Assembly: GCF_016863015.1 (NCBI RefSeq)
Contig: NZ_BOOB01000026.1
Location: forward strand, 83,675 to 147,674
Direction: 5' to 3'
Length of the DNA stretch: 64,000 nucleotides
Origin: Microbispora amethystogenes
GTDB taxonomy: Bacteria > Actinomycetota > Actinomycetes > Streptosporangiales > Streptosporangiaceae
In this document: piece by piece, positions 43,801-51,173 of the stretch
Layout of the letters: each line of letters opens with the position of its first letter
How positions within the stretch are numbered: the stretch's first letter is position 1
The notes under the pieces: model-generated
Told to the model about the DNA's origin: nothing
Databases searched by the model: none
The model's input: the letters and a program-made list of their open reading frames with translations, nothing else
Made by a program: the position numbers and the translations under genes

Positions 43801-45118
43801 CGGTGGTGACGGCGGCGAGGTCCACCGGTTCGTAGCGGGCCCGCATGCGACCGGCCTCGATGCGGGAGAAGTCCAGCAGGGTGTTGACGAGCTTGCCCAG
43901 CCGCAGGCCGTTGCGGTGGACGACGTCGAGCTCCGCGCGCAGCCGGTCCGCGGGCACCCGCTCGCCGTCCCCGGCCAGCGCGGTGCGCAGCTCCTCCACC
44001 GGTCCCATGATCAGGGTCAGCGGGGTGCGGAACTCGTGGCTGACGTTGGAGAAGAACGCCGTCTTGGCCCGGTCGAGCTCGGTCAGCTCCTCGGCGCGGC
44101 GCTGCTGGAGCTGGTAGGCCACGGCCGCGTTGACGAGGGCGGCGGTCTGCCGGGCCACCAGGCCGAGGAACGACTCGTACGCCTCGTCGAGGGCCCGGCC
44201 CGCGCTGGCCGCGAGCACCATCACCCCGATCATCCCGCCGCCGGTCTCACCGGCCAGCGGCAGCACCACGGCCTGCGTGGGAGGGGTCTGCCAGCCGCCC
44301 GAGGGCAGCGCCCCGAACCGCTCCGCCACGTCCGTCAGCACGACGGACTCCCCGGTGCGCAGCACCTGGTCGACCGGCCAGCCGCCGGGGCCGCCGGGCA
44401 GCGGGGAGACGTTCGCGTCGCGCGGGCTCGTCGCGGCCGGCGTCAGCTCGTCCGTGCCGGGGCGGCGCAGGTAGATCGCCGAGAAGGGCACGTCGGCGCC
44501 CGACCGCTCCAGCGCCTCCGCGACGAGCCGGCACGCCTCGGCGACGCTGCGGGCGTGCCCGGCCTGGGCCCCGAGGTCCTGCAGCACCGCCAGGCGCCGC
44601 TCCCCGATGAACCGCTCGGTGGTGTCGCTGACCGCGGTGAAGACTCCGCGTACGACGCCGTCGTCGTCGTGCAGCGGGCTGTAGGAGTACGTCCAGTACG
44701 TCTCCTCCCAGTAGCCGTGCCGGTTCATCGGCAGCAGCAGGTCCTCCGACCAGGTCGCCTCGCCGGAGTCCATCACCGAGCGCAGCATCGGGCCGATCGT
44801 GTGCCAGATCTCCGTCCAGACCTCGTCGCCCGGCTTGGCCAGGGCGGGGTGCTTGGACCCGAGCAGCGGCAGGTAGGCGTCGTTGTAGAGGAAGCGCAGC
44901 TCCTCGCCCCACCACACGATCATGGGGAAACGGGAGGTGAGGCAGATCCGGCAGGCGGTGCGCAGGCTCGCGGGCCAGGTGCCCGGGTCTCCCATGGAGA
45001 TCCCGGACCACGGATAGCCGCGCATCCGCCGCGCCATCTCGCCGCCGCCGGGGAACAGGAGCTCCACCGGCTGACCGTCCTCGGCAGACATCGGTCCCGC
45101 CGCTTGCTCGTCGCCCAC
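40862..45118 (-). CDS. Giant hybrid sensor: PAS-GAF-HisKA-HATPase-REC-PAS-GAF-PP2C-HATPase
   Basis: 1418 residues joining a two-component hybrid kinase to a stress-type phosphatase and an anti-sigma-like ATPase. Approximate domains: PAS 40-170, GAF 185-345, HisKA with phospho-His near 359 (NVSHEFRTPLTLIM), HATPase 465-585, receiver 650-765 with Asp near 696 (VVSDVMMPRLDG), PAS 790-905, GAF 915-1050, SpoIIE/PP2C phosphatase 1075-1290 (EVGGDWYDIVPL, VGDCVGRGLEAA), RsbW-like ATPase to the end (AAGEACANAIEHG). No membrane segments, so cytoplasmic. It is coupled to a STAS antagonist and probably dephosphorylates and phosphorylates such proteins in response to light, redox or small-molecule cues. 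Confidence 0.92.
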   Translation of the reverse strand: MGDEQAAGPMSAEDGQPVELLFPGGGEMARRMRGYPWSGISMGDPGTWPASLRTACRICLTSRFPMIVWWGEELRFLYNDAYLPLLGSKHPALAKPGDEVWTEIWHTIGPMLRSVMDSGEATWSEDLLLPMNRHGYWEETYWTYSYSPLHDDDGVVRGVFTAVSDTTERFIGERRLAVLQDLGAQAGHARSVAEACRLVAEALERSGADVPFSAIYLRRPGTDELTPAATSPRDANVSPLPGGPGGWPVDQVLRTGESVVLTDVAERFGALPSGGWQTPPTQAVVLPLAGETGGGMIGVMVLAASAGRALDEAYESFLGLVARQTAALVNAAVAYQLQQRRAEELTELDRAKTAFFSNVSHEFRTPLTLIMGPVEELRTALAGDGERVPADRLRAELDVVHRNGLRLGKLVNTLLDFSRIEAGRMRARYEPVDLAAVTTDLAGVFRSAVEKAGLAFEVDCPPLDEPVYVDRGMWEKVVLNLLSNALKFTFDGSVRVTLRAKDGHAVVTVADTGIGIPRHELPRLFERFHRVDSARSRSNEGSGIGLALVKELVGLHGGTIDAESAEGEGTAFTIRLPFGSAHLPPDGLVAPPPPDTASTDTASTDTAASAARSAAPYVEEALRWLPEGPESPEDETEALAARADGPRPRILVADDNADMRDYLRRLLRPAYEVDVVTDGQAALEAVRADAPDLVVSDVMMPRLDGLRLVAALRADPRTAAVPVLLLSARAGQEAGIEGLDAGADDYLVKPFSADELLARVRATVERARLRAHHLRWHAAMIESLQEAFFVADENGAVIEVNAAFADIVGYGPEGLPYLPRHPWLPAETDDPVTYRRLAEAYQRVTSHGSGSCVVPLRHGDGHQVWVAATFVAVADPGTGERRIVGTLRDVTAEHYLVQRETALAALSVRVSEAGSVSDALTGALAELREVWRARHVTAALWHDEVEPTLFRAGPVSEAGTETGTEAGHATGTGKGTGWLDLPAELRDRLAELRGYPPLRPLASEADGAGVSLEHPAGILTLWIDLGQNRPFTAEDQTLLALLTGHLGQGLHRVHQLDQQREAAVALQRAILGPSHLPAGFAVRYEPATRPLEVGGDWYDIVPLPDERIGIVVGDCVGRGLEAAAVMGQLRSACRALLLQEAGPAQVLTALDKFAALVPGARCTTVFCGVLDTTTGRLVYSSAGHLPGILAHPDGRTELLEGGRSTPLAVWPGRPRPEDVRTMPARSTLLLYTDGLVERRRRALTTGIDQASAAVQDGRSAPIEDLATQVMRRMAPDTGYSDDVALLLYRQPAPLEVAFPAESSQLAPVRTALRDWLNRCELNPAMIQNILVAAGEACANAIEHGHRDAPGRTVRLRAVATAGDLYLTVADSGNWKSPRPEANTHRGRGVALMRALMQRVTIHPGAAGTTVDMHARIPR

Positions 45119-45275
45119 GCGTCTTCTCCCTCGACGGCCGGGCCGCCGCGGGCCGGCCCGGGTCGTGCCGCCCTGTCGGGCGAGTCCGGCAGGTCAGGGA
45201 AGGAACAGTTCAATGGTTTCGTAGGATAGGGCAAACGTTTGACGGGTGACGCGGGCCCCCTGGGGGCGCGCCCCG

Positions 45276-46688
45276 GTGACAGGTGAGGAGCCCGAGGTCA
45301 GCACGGTCGAGGAAGCACCCGGCAGGCCCGCGGTGGCGGACTCCGATGAGGAGGCGCCCCGGCTGGAGGCCGTGCGCCGATACGCGGCCCTGGAGACCGC
45401 GTCCGGCGGGGCGTTCGACCGGGTGGCCGCCCTGGCCGCGCGAATCTTCCAGGCGCCCTTCGCCACGGTGACGATCGTCGGGGACGACCTCGTCCGCGTG
45501 ATCGCCGCGCACGGCCCGCCCGCGCGCCGCGCGATCGCCGAGGTCTCGATCATGGAGCCCGTGATCGTCGAATCTCCGACCGTCGAGGCCCCGATCGTCG
45601 GGACCCTGTGCGCCGCGGCCGTACGGCACGACGGCCCGCACGCCGTCTCCGACGCCCGGTTGCACCCGGGAGCGGCCGGCGACCCGGCGGTGCGCGGCGA
45701 GCCGGGGATCAGGTTCCACGCGGCGGCGCCGATCGTGACGCCCGACGGCGAGCCGCTGGGCAGCGTCAACGTCATGGACACCCGCCCGCGCGAGGCCGGC
45801 GAGGAGGAGCTCGCCTGCCTGCGGGACCTGGCCGACCTCGTGATGGACGAGCTTCAGGTGCGGCTGGTCACGCAGCGCACGGTGGAGATCGAACGGCAAC
45901 TCCGCGCGGGCGCGGAACGGCTGGCCCGCACGTTGCAGCGGACCCTGCTGCCGCCCGCGCTGCCCCGGGTGCCGGGCCTGCGCGCGGCCGCCGCCTATCA
46001 CCCCGTCTCCGCCGACGAGGTCGGCGGAGACTTCTACGACCTGTTCCCCCTCGACGGCGACCGGTGGGGGTTCTTCCTTGGCGACGTCTGCGGCAAGGGC
46101 GCCGGGGCCGCCTCCCTCACCTCGCTGGTCCGCTACACCCTGCGCGCCGCGGCGGTGTACGACGCCGATCCGCACGCCGTGCTGGCCAATCTCGACGCGG
46201 TGCTGCAGCAGGAGCACGCGGGCGGCGACATTCCGGCGCCGTACTGCACCGCGGTCTTCGGGGTCCTGCAACCCGACGGCGACGGTTTCGGTGTCACGCT
46301 CGCCACCGGGGGTCACCCACCGGCGCTCGCGGTGCGGGCGGACGGGGTGGTCGAACCCATCCACCCGGCCGGCGGGCAGTTGATCGGCATCCTCAGGAAC
46401 CCGCACTTCGCCCAGGTCGGCGCCCGCCTGAACGCGGGGGACGCGTTGTTGCTCTACACTGACGGCCTCACCGAAGCCCGCACCGAGACCGGCTCGATGC
46501 TCGACGAGGACGGCCTGACGGCCTGCCTCGCCGCGGCCGGGCCGACGAGCGCCGACGCCCTGTTGGACACGGTGCACGACCTGATCACGGCCCTGGGCGA
46601 GGGAGTGTCCGACGACACCGCGGTCCTCGCCCTGTCCGTCCCGCCCGCCACCCGATCATCGTCCTCCGGGAGCCAAGGTGCAGCATGA
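45276..46688 (+). CDS. GAF-domain PP2C-type (SpoIIE/RsbU) phosphatase
   Basis: 470 residues. A GAF domain (about 30-180, FATVTIVGDDLVRVIAAHG) precedes a SpoIIE/PP2C phosphatase with metal-binding Asp in DEVGGDFYDLFPL, GDVCGKGAGAAS and VSDDTAVLAL. Such proteins dephosphorylate STAS antagonists and release sigma factors. GTG 45276 is preferred; the in-frame GTG 45246 would add ten residues through a GC palindrome. It is divergent from the hybrid sensor and overlaps the following STAS gene. Confidence 0.9.
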   Translation: MTGEEPEVSTVEEAPGRPAVADSDEEAPRLEAVRRYAALETASGGAFDRVAALAARIFQAPFATVTIVGDDLVRVIAAHGPPARRAIAEVSIMEPVIVESPTVEAPIVGTLCAAAVRHDGPHAVSDARLHPGAAGDPAVRGEPGIRFHAAAPIVTPDGEPLGSVNVMDTRPREAGEEELACLRDLADLVMDELQVRLVTQRTVEIERQLRAGAERLARTLQRTLLPPALPRVPGLRAAAAYHPVSADEVGGDFYDLFPLDGDRWGFFLGDVCGKGAGAASLTSLVRYTLRAAAVYDADPHAVLANLDAVLQQEHAGGDIPAPYCTAVFGVLQPDGDGFGVTLATGGHPPALAVRADGVVEPIHPAGGQLIGILRNPHFAQVGARLNAGDALLLYTDGLTEARTETGSMLDEDGLTACLAAAGPTSADALLDTVHDLITALGEGVSDDTAVLALSVPPATRSSSSGSQGAA

Positions 46689-47055
46689 TCACGGCTTGAC
46701 CGTCACCCTTCAACCGGACGCCGCAGGGCCACGCGTGCTGGTGGTGACCGGCGATCTGGATCACCACACCACTCCCCGGCTGCGCGCTGCCCTGGAGGAG
46801 GTGCCCTTCGCTCCCGGCGTCGACCTGGTGATCGACCTGTCCGGCCTGACCTTCTGCGACTCGACGGGCATCGCCACGCTGGTGGCCGCACACCAGCGCG
46901 CGCACGACGCCGGTGGCGCCCTGCTCCTGGCGGGCCTGGAGCAGGACATCGCCCGGGTCTTCCACATCATGGGCCTGGACCAGCTGCTCGCCTTCTACGA
47001 CTCCCCCGAGGAGGCCGTACGCGCGGTGAAGGACCGGCGCGAGTCGACGGCGTGA
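46678..47055 (+). CDS. STAS-domain anti-sigma factor antagonist
   Basis: 125 residues; LVVTGDLDHHTTPRLRAAL and the Ser switch LTFCDSTGIATLV. GTG start follows gggag and overlaps the phosphatase gene by 11 bases, so this STAS protein is the likely substrate of that phosphatase. The matching kinase could be one of the RsbW-like proteins in the window or the C-terminal domain of the hybrid sensor. Confidence 0.9.
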   Translation: MQHDHGLTVTLQPDAAGPRVLVVTGDLDHHTTPRLRAALEEVPFAPGVDLVIDLSGLTFCDSTGIATLVAAHQRAHDAGGALLLAGLEQDIARVFHIMGLDQLLAFYDSPEEAVRAVKDRRESTA

Positions 47056-47061
47056 CGTGAC

Positions 47062-47412
47062 TCAGGAGGCCGCGGCGCCGATGACGACCGTGAGGTTCTG
47101 CCTGATGTCACAGTTCGTGACCCGGCGGCAGAAGCCGTCCTCCACGTTGCTCGCGCCACCGGCGGTGCTGGCTCTGGTGTGCTGGTGACCACGGCTGTGG
47201 GTGGGGCTGTCCAGGAACACGACGTTCCGGTCGCGGGTGCCGTTCCCGATCGAGGCCGGGCCCCTTCCCGCCGGCGGATCCTCCGCCCGCCGGCCGGCCG
47301 CCGCCGCGGGGAGGGCGAGGAGGGCCTGCGTGATGACCGCGCCGGAGAGCAGCCCCGCGAGGAGCGGGACGCGGCGGCGCCCGCCGCGCGCTCCGCGGTA
47401 TGACTGAGCCAT
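47062..47412 (-). CDS. Small secreted Cys-pair protein, array member 1
   Basis: 116 residues with Arg-rich start and a Sec signal (LLAGLLSGAVITQALLALPAAAA). Mature part has IGNGTRDRNVVFLDS, then FCRRVTNC (C-x5-C) and NLTVVIGAAAS at the end. It aligns with the three following minus-strand genes through the NG-x-[DN] segment and the Cys loop, but is the most divergent. ATG 47412 follows aggacgg. Last gene of the array. No known family recognised. Confidence 0.65.
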   Translation of the reverse strand: MAQSYRGARGGRRRVPLLAGLLSGAVITQALLALPAAAAGRRAEDPPAGRGPASIGNGTRDRNVVFLDSPTHSRGHQHTRASTAGGASNVEDGFCRRVTNCDIRQNLTVVIGAAAS

Positions 47413-47587
47413 TCGCCACCGTCCTGTGCACGCAATCCCGATCCGGGTCGGGCACAGCGTAATATCGGCGGTCGTCGAGCGGATTCCCCGGCGCGCGTCT
47501 TGTCATATTCTTGCCCATCGCGAATAGGCGACCGCGAACAAGCGGCCGATATCCGCCGGAGGACGGGCCGGATGCCGCAGGACCCGA

Positions 47588-47980
47588 TCAGTGTCCTCCC
47601 AGCGTCACGTTTCCCCGGGTGGTGGGGAAACTCGTGTTGCTGCCCCAGATGTGCTGCGGGACGCCGCAGCCGGGCCGGTGCCTGCAGTTGGCGGCCTGCG
47701 TGTTCACCGCCGCGTCCACGCCCGCGACGACCTGCTGGACGCCGAAGGCGTTCCGCTGGCTGCCGGTCAGCAGGTAGGCGCGGTTGTTCAGGCCGTTGTT
47801 GATCACCCATCGCGTGCCCGATGCGTTGGCGTCGCCGCCACCGCCGCCCCAGCCCCGGCCCGCCGCTGCGGCGCTGCCCGGCGAGAGCGCGACGCCCGCG
47901 CTCGTGACCGCCAGCGCGCCCAGCGCCAGCAGGCGTGCCGCCGAGTCGATGAGCGCGTTTCGCGCCGTGTGACGAGCCAT
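47588..47980 (-). CDS. Small secreted Cys-pair protein, array member 2
   Basis: 130 residues. Signal peptide LLALGALAVTSAGVALSPGSAAAA, Gly-rich linker, then WVINNGLNNRAYLLTGSQRN, FGVQQVVAGVDAAVNTQ, the Cys loop NCRHRPGC (C-x5-C) and PQHIWGSNTSF. The ribosome site aaagga precedes ATG 47980. The single Cys pair should form an intramolecular disulfide or link partners outside the cell. Paralogue of the neighbouring genes. Confidence 0.7.
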   Translation of the reverse strand: MARHTARNALIDSAARLLALGALAVTSAGVALSPGSAAAAGRGWGGGGGDANASGTRWVINNGLNNRAYLLTGSQRNAFGVQQVVAGVDAAVNTQAANCRHRPGCGVPQHIWGSNTSFPTTRGNVTLGGH

Positions 47981-48072
47981 TGTCCTTTACGCCCTCTCGG
48001 TTCAGCATCCGGGTGGAATACACCGGGCATCTACCCCGTGGGGCCGCGCACGTCACCGCCGCATGGAAATGA

Positions 48073-48483
48073 TTACCGCCGCACTGACCTCATGGCGGTC
48101 TTTTTGGCGTCACGTCGGCTTTTGGGGGATATACCCCCCGAAAATTCCTGCTCCGACGCCCATATTCTCTGGGTCGCCTCACAGCGGCGGAACCACCGCC
48201 GGCAGGCCGTGCTCTGGGCGTTGGAGACGCCGCCGACGCCGATCGTCTGCTGCTGGATGCCGCCGTTCCTCGCGCTGCCCACCGCCAGGTGGCTGGTGTT
48301 GTCGATGCCGTTGCCCACGCGGACCAGGGCGCGGTTGCCGTTGCGGTCGCCGCCGTCGGCCCGGAGCGCCACCGCGTCCGCGGCGGGCGGCGCGACGGAC
48401 CAGGCGATCGCGATCGCCAGGACCGTCACGATCGCCAGGGCCAGGGGGACGAGAACCCGTACGGCGGCCGGCCGGTCACGCAC
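48073..48483 (-). CDS. Small secreted Cys-pair protein, array member 3
   Basis: 136 residues from GTG 48483, which overlaps the stop of the preceding array gene by eight bases (starts at 48492 or 48522 are possible). A hydrophobic signal (RVLVPLALAIVTVLAIAIAW) is followed by GDRNGNRALVRVGNGIDN, AVGSARNGGIQQQTIGVGG, ACRRWFRRC (C-x6-C) and TQRIWASEQ, then a basic tail rich in Lys and Arg. Strongest resemblance is to array member 4. Confidence 0.68.
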   Translation of the reverse strand: MRDRPAAVRVLVPLALAIVTVLAIAIAWSVAPPAADAVALRADGGDRNGNRALVRVGNGIDNTSHLAVGSARNGGIQQQTIGVGGVSNAQSTACRRWFRRCEATQRIWASEQEFSGGISPKSRRDAKKTAMRSVRR

Positions 48484-48928
48484 GCCGTTCACCCGTCCGG
48501 GTGCGATCGCGACGACCGGCACGCGCCGACGCGGAGGCGGACGCCTGCACCTTCTGCGTCAGCACGCAGTGGCGGACGTGCGGCTTGCACTGGCCGCCCT
48601 GCACGCTGCTCACCCCGCCGATCCCCGCGGAGAACTGGTACAGGACCCCGCTGATGCGGCTGCTGCCGATCGTCACCATGTTCCGGTTGTCGGAGCCGTT
48701 GCCCACGCGCACGGCCGAGTCGTTCCCGTTGCCGTCACCGGTCCCCGTGTGTTGACCGGCGGGCGTGCGGGACCGGGCGGAGGCGGCGGCCGTGCCCGCG
48801 CCGGTCACCAGGGTCGTCACCAGGGCCATCATCAGGGCCGGCGCGAGTGCGATCGCCACCGCGGCGGGCCGTGCGACGGCACGGCGCGAGCGCACGCGAA
48901 GGGTGTCGGAGGTGGGAGTGATCGGCAT
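48476..48928 (-). CDS. Small secreted Cys-pair protein, array member 4 (first transcribed)
   Basis: 150 residues. Basic n-region, signal AIALAPALMMALVTTLVTGAG, then a Gly/Asn-rich start GTGDGNGNDSAVRVGNGSDN, VTIGSSRISGVLYQFSAG, SVQGGQCKPHVRHCVLTQKV (C-x6-C) and an Ala/Ser/Arg tail. ATG 48928 is preceded by agagg; the upstream extension to 49027 is not homologous. It heads the four-gene array, with the next gene overlapping its stop. Confidence 0.7.
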   Translation of the reverse strand: MPITPTSDTLRVRSRRAVARPAAVAIALAPALMMALVTTLVTGAGTAAASARSRTPAGQHTGTGDGNGNDSAVRVGNGSDNRNMVTIGSSRISGVLYQFSAGIGGVSSVQGGQCKPHVRHCVLTQKVQASASASARAGRRDRTRTGERRA

Positions 48929-49100
48929 CGCTGTGCCTCTACCCCGCCGACCGGCCCCCGTCTCCACTCTCGCCGAACCCGGGCCCGATGATTGCCACCC
49001 CTTGGCAGAACCTCCAAGGCCGAACATAGGGGCGCCCGCGCTGCTTTCAGTAGGCGCTCAGCCCGTTGAGCCGCGCCAAGCAGCACACCCGGACCCGGAT

Positions 49101-49304
49101 AAGAGCACCGAGGCGCCGGTCGACGTCCCCGAGCTGGAACGCCTGGAGCACCTGCGCGGGCTGCTGCCCGCCGGCAAGGTCGGCGCTCTCCCGAAGCTGC
49201 TCCTGTTCGCCCGGTCCGGGTTCTCGGCGGCGCTGGTGCGGCTCGCCGGCAGACGGCCCGACGTGGAGCTCGTCCACCTGGACCGTCTGTACGGCGGAGA
49301 CTGA
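49101..49304 (+). pseudogene. C-terminal remnant of an AAA ATPase (DUF234-type)
   Basis: The plus strand encodes VPELERLEHLRGLLPAGK, then LLFARSGFSAALVRLAG and VELVHLDRLYGGD before a stop. The SRSGF-like block and the final hydrophobic-Asp-x-Leu strand match the C-terminal nuclease-like part of archaeal-type ATPases. No start codon or ATPase domain precedes it; upstream sequence is antisense of the secreted-protein array. It looks like the end of a gene whose front was lost. Confidence 0.45.
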
Positions 49305-49314
49305 GGGGCCGGGG

Positions 49315-49339
49315 CCCGCCGGGGGCGGCCCCCGGCGGG
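49315..49339. terminator. Hairpin at end of sugar ABC operon
   Basis: cccgccggggg (49315-49325) pairs with cccccggcggg (49329-49339) over a three-base loop, two bases beyond the permease stop on the minus strand. Very stable; no long T-run on that side. Confidence 0.6.
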
Positions 49340-49341
49340 TT

Positions 49342-50244
49342 CTACTTGCCGAAACCGGCGGTCAGGCCGCTGAGCAGCTGACGACGGCCGACGGTGTAGA
49401 GGACCAGGATCGGCACGATGGTCAGCACCACGGAGGCGAGCACGGCGGGCACGTTCACGCCGTACGGCCCGCCCTGGAAGGCTGCCAGCCCCAGCGGCAG
49501 GGTGCGCTTGTCGGGGCTCTGGGTGAGGATCAGCGGCAGCAGGAACCCGTTCCAGACGTTCAGCGCGTTGTAGATCGACACCGTCACCACGGCCGGCCGG
49601 GTCAGCGGGAAGGCCAGGCGCCACAGTGTCATCCACTCGGTCGCGCCGTCCATCCGCATCGACTCGAAGAGCTCCTTGGGCACGTCCCGGATGAAGTTGG
49701 ACAGCACCAGCACCGACAGCGGGATCGCGAAGGCGATCGACGGCAGGACCAGCGCCGTCAGCGAGTCGTAGAGGCTCAGCTTGATGATCAGTAGGTAGAT
49801 CGGGATGACGGTCGCCTGCAGCGGGATGGCCAGGCCCATGAGGAAGAGCGAGTTCACCCCGCGGAGGAACCGGCTGGCTCTGCCGCTCCGGACGATCGCG
49901 TACGCCGCCATGAACGAGAACAGGACCGACGGGATCACCGTGCCGACGGCGACGAGGAGGCTGTTCAGGAAGTACAGCGGGAAGTCCATCTCGATGACGA
50001 GCCGGTAGTTGTCCAGCGTCGGATCGGAGGGCGGCAGCAGCGGGTTGGTCACGTAGTAGTTGCTCTGCGTCTTGAAACTGGTGATCACGATCCAGTAGAT
50101 CGGGACGATCACCACGGCGAGCCAGAGCCAGCCGATGAGCCCGCCCAGCCAGTTGGGGCGCTGGCTGGGCGTTGCGGGGCGGCGTCCGCGCGAGTGGGCC
50201 GCGGTGGGGCGCTTCGCCGCCGCCGGCGTGTGGGTCGCGGTCAC
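49342..50244 (-). CDS. Carbohydrate ABC transporter permease, MalG-like
   Basis: 300 residues, six membrane helices, with the EAA loop ELFESMRMDGATEWMTLWRLAFPL. Ser/Arg-rich N-terminus before the first helix. GTG 50244 begins two bases after the stop of the MalF-like gene. Third gene of a sugar importer operon (binding protein, MalF-like, MalG-like); the ATPase is absent and would be a shared MsiK-type subunit, as is usual in actinomycetes. Confidence 0.92.
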   Translation of the reverse strand: MTATHTPAAAKRPTAAHSRGRRPATPSQRPNWLGGLIGWLWLAVVIVPIYWIVITSFKTQSNYYVTNPLLPPSDPTLDNYRLVIEMDFPLYFLNSLLVAVGTVIPSVLFSFMAAYAIVRSGRASRFLRGVNSLFLMGLAIPLQATVIPIYLLIIKLSLYDSLTALVLPSIAFAIPLSVLVLSNFIRDVPKELFESMRMDGATEWMTLWRLAFPLTRPAVVTVSIYNALNVWNGFLLPLILTQSPDKRTLPLGLAAFQGGPYGVNVPAVLASVVLTIVPILVLYTVGRRQLLSGLTAGFGK

Positions 50245-50246
50245 GG

Positions 50247-51173
50247 TCAGGCCCCTTCGAGCTGGCTGGCGTTGGGGTCGCGGCCGCCGAGCCGGCGCAG
50301 CAGCAGCGCCAGGGCGAGGCCGACGAGAACGAGGATGACGCCGATCACGCAGGCCGCTCCCATGAGGTTGGCCTGGAAGCCGCGCTTGTACATGTCCAGG
50401 GCGAGCGCGCGGGTGGCGTCGGAGGGGCCGCCCTCGGTCAGCACGAAGATCAGGTCGAAGAAGGTCAGGGAGCCGACGATCATCAGCGTGGACGACGTGA
50501 TGATCGTGTACTTGAGCTGCGGCAGGGTGATGTTGAAGAACATGCGGACCCGTCCCGCGCCGTCCAGCTCCGCGGCCTCGTACAGCGAGCGCGGGATCTG
50601 CCGTACACCACCCTGGTAGAGCAGCGAGTGGAACGGGATGAACTGCCACGACACCACGAAGATCACGACGCCGAGGGCGAGGCCGGGCTCGCCGAGCCAG
50701 TCCTGGGTGAGCAGGTCGATGTGCAGCCCCGCGCCGAGCCCGAAGTTGGGGTCGAGCAGCGCCTTGTAGGTGATCGCGATGGCCGCCGAGCTGAGCAGCA
50801 GCGGGATGAAGTACAGGACCGCGAGCAGCTCGCGGTAGCGCTGGTGTCCCGCGAGGAACACCCCGATCAGGATGCTGGCCGGGGTCTGGACCGCCCAGGA
50901 GAGCGCCGTGATCAGGAACGTCACCCACAGCGCGTGCGGCAGGCCGGGGTCGGACAGCACGGACTGCCAGCTCTCCAGCCCGGTCAGCTGGATCGTGCCG
51001 AGCGTGTCCCAGGACGTGAAGCTGAGCAGCAGCACCCCGATCAGCGGAATCACCGCGAAGGCCACGAAGGCCAGCAGGGCCGGAAGTGCCAGCCACGGCA
51101 GGACGCCGCCGCCGCGCGCCTTGGGCGCGGCGGCGGACGACGTCCGTCCGGTGGCGGTCGCGGACATGGTCAC
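50247..51173 (-). CDS. Carbohydrate ABC transporter permease, MalF-like
   Basis: 308 residues with six membrane helices and the EAA loop SLYEAAELDGAGRVRMFFNITLP. Start either GTG 51173, overlapping the binding-protein stop by four bases (GTGA), or ATG 51167 two codons later. Forms the translocation channel with the MalG-like protein. Confidence 0.92.
   Translation of the reverse strand: MTMSATATGRTSSAAAPKARGGGVLPWLALPALLAFVAFAVIPLIGVLLLSFTSWDTLGTIQLTGLESWQSVLSDPGLPHALWVTFLITALSWAVQTPASILIGVFLAGHQRYRELLAVLYFIPLLLSSAAIAITYKALLDPNFGLGAGLHIDLLTQDWLGEPGLALGVVIFVVSWQFIPFHSLLYQGGVRQIPRSLYEAAELDGAGRVRMFFNITLPQLKYTIITSSTLMIVGSLTFFDLIFVLTEGGPSDATRALALDMYKRGFQANLMGAACVIGVILVLVGLALALLLRRLGGRDPNASQLEGA

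Noticed and set aside
41084..45229. Plus-strand open frame of 1381 codons
   Set aside because: It is the exact antisense of the 1418-residue hybrid sensor; composition is Arg/Gly/Gln/Val-rich without domains, an artefact of high GC third positions.
47062..48928. Array as chaplins or rodlins
   Set aside because: The Cys spacing (5-6 residues) and lack of the chaplin hydrophobic core do not match; rodlins have a much longer Cys spacing.
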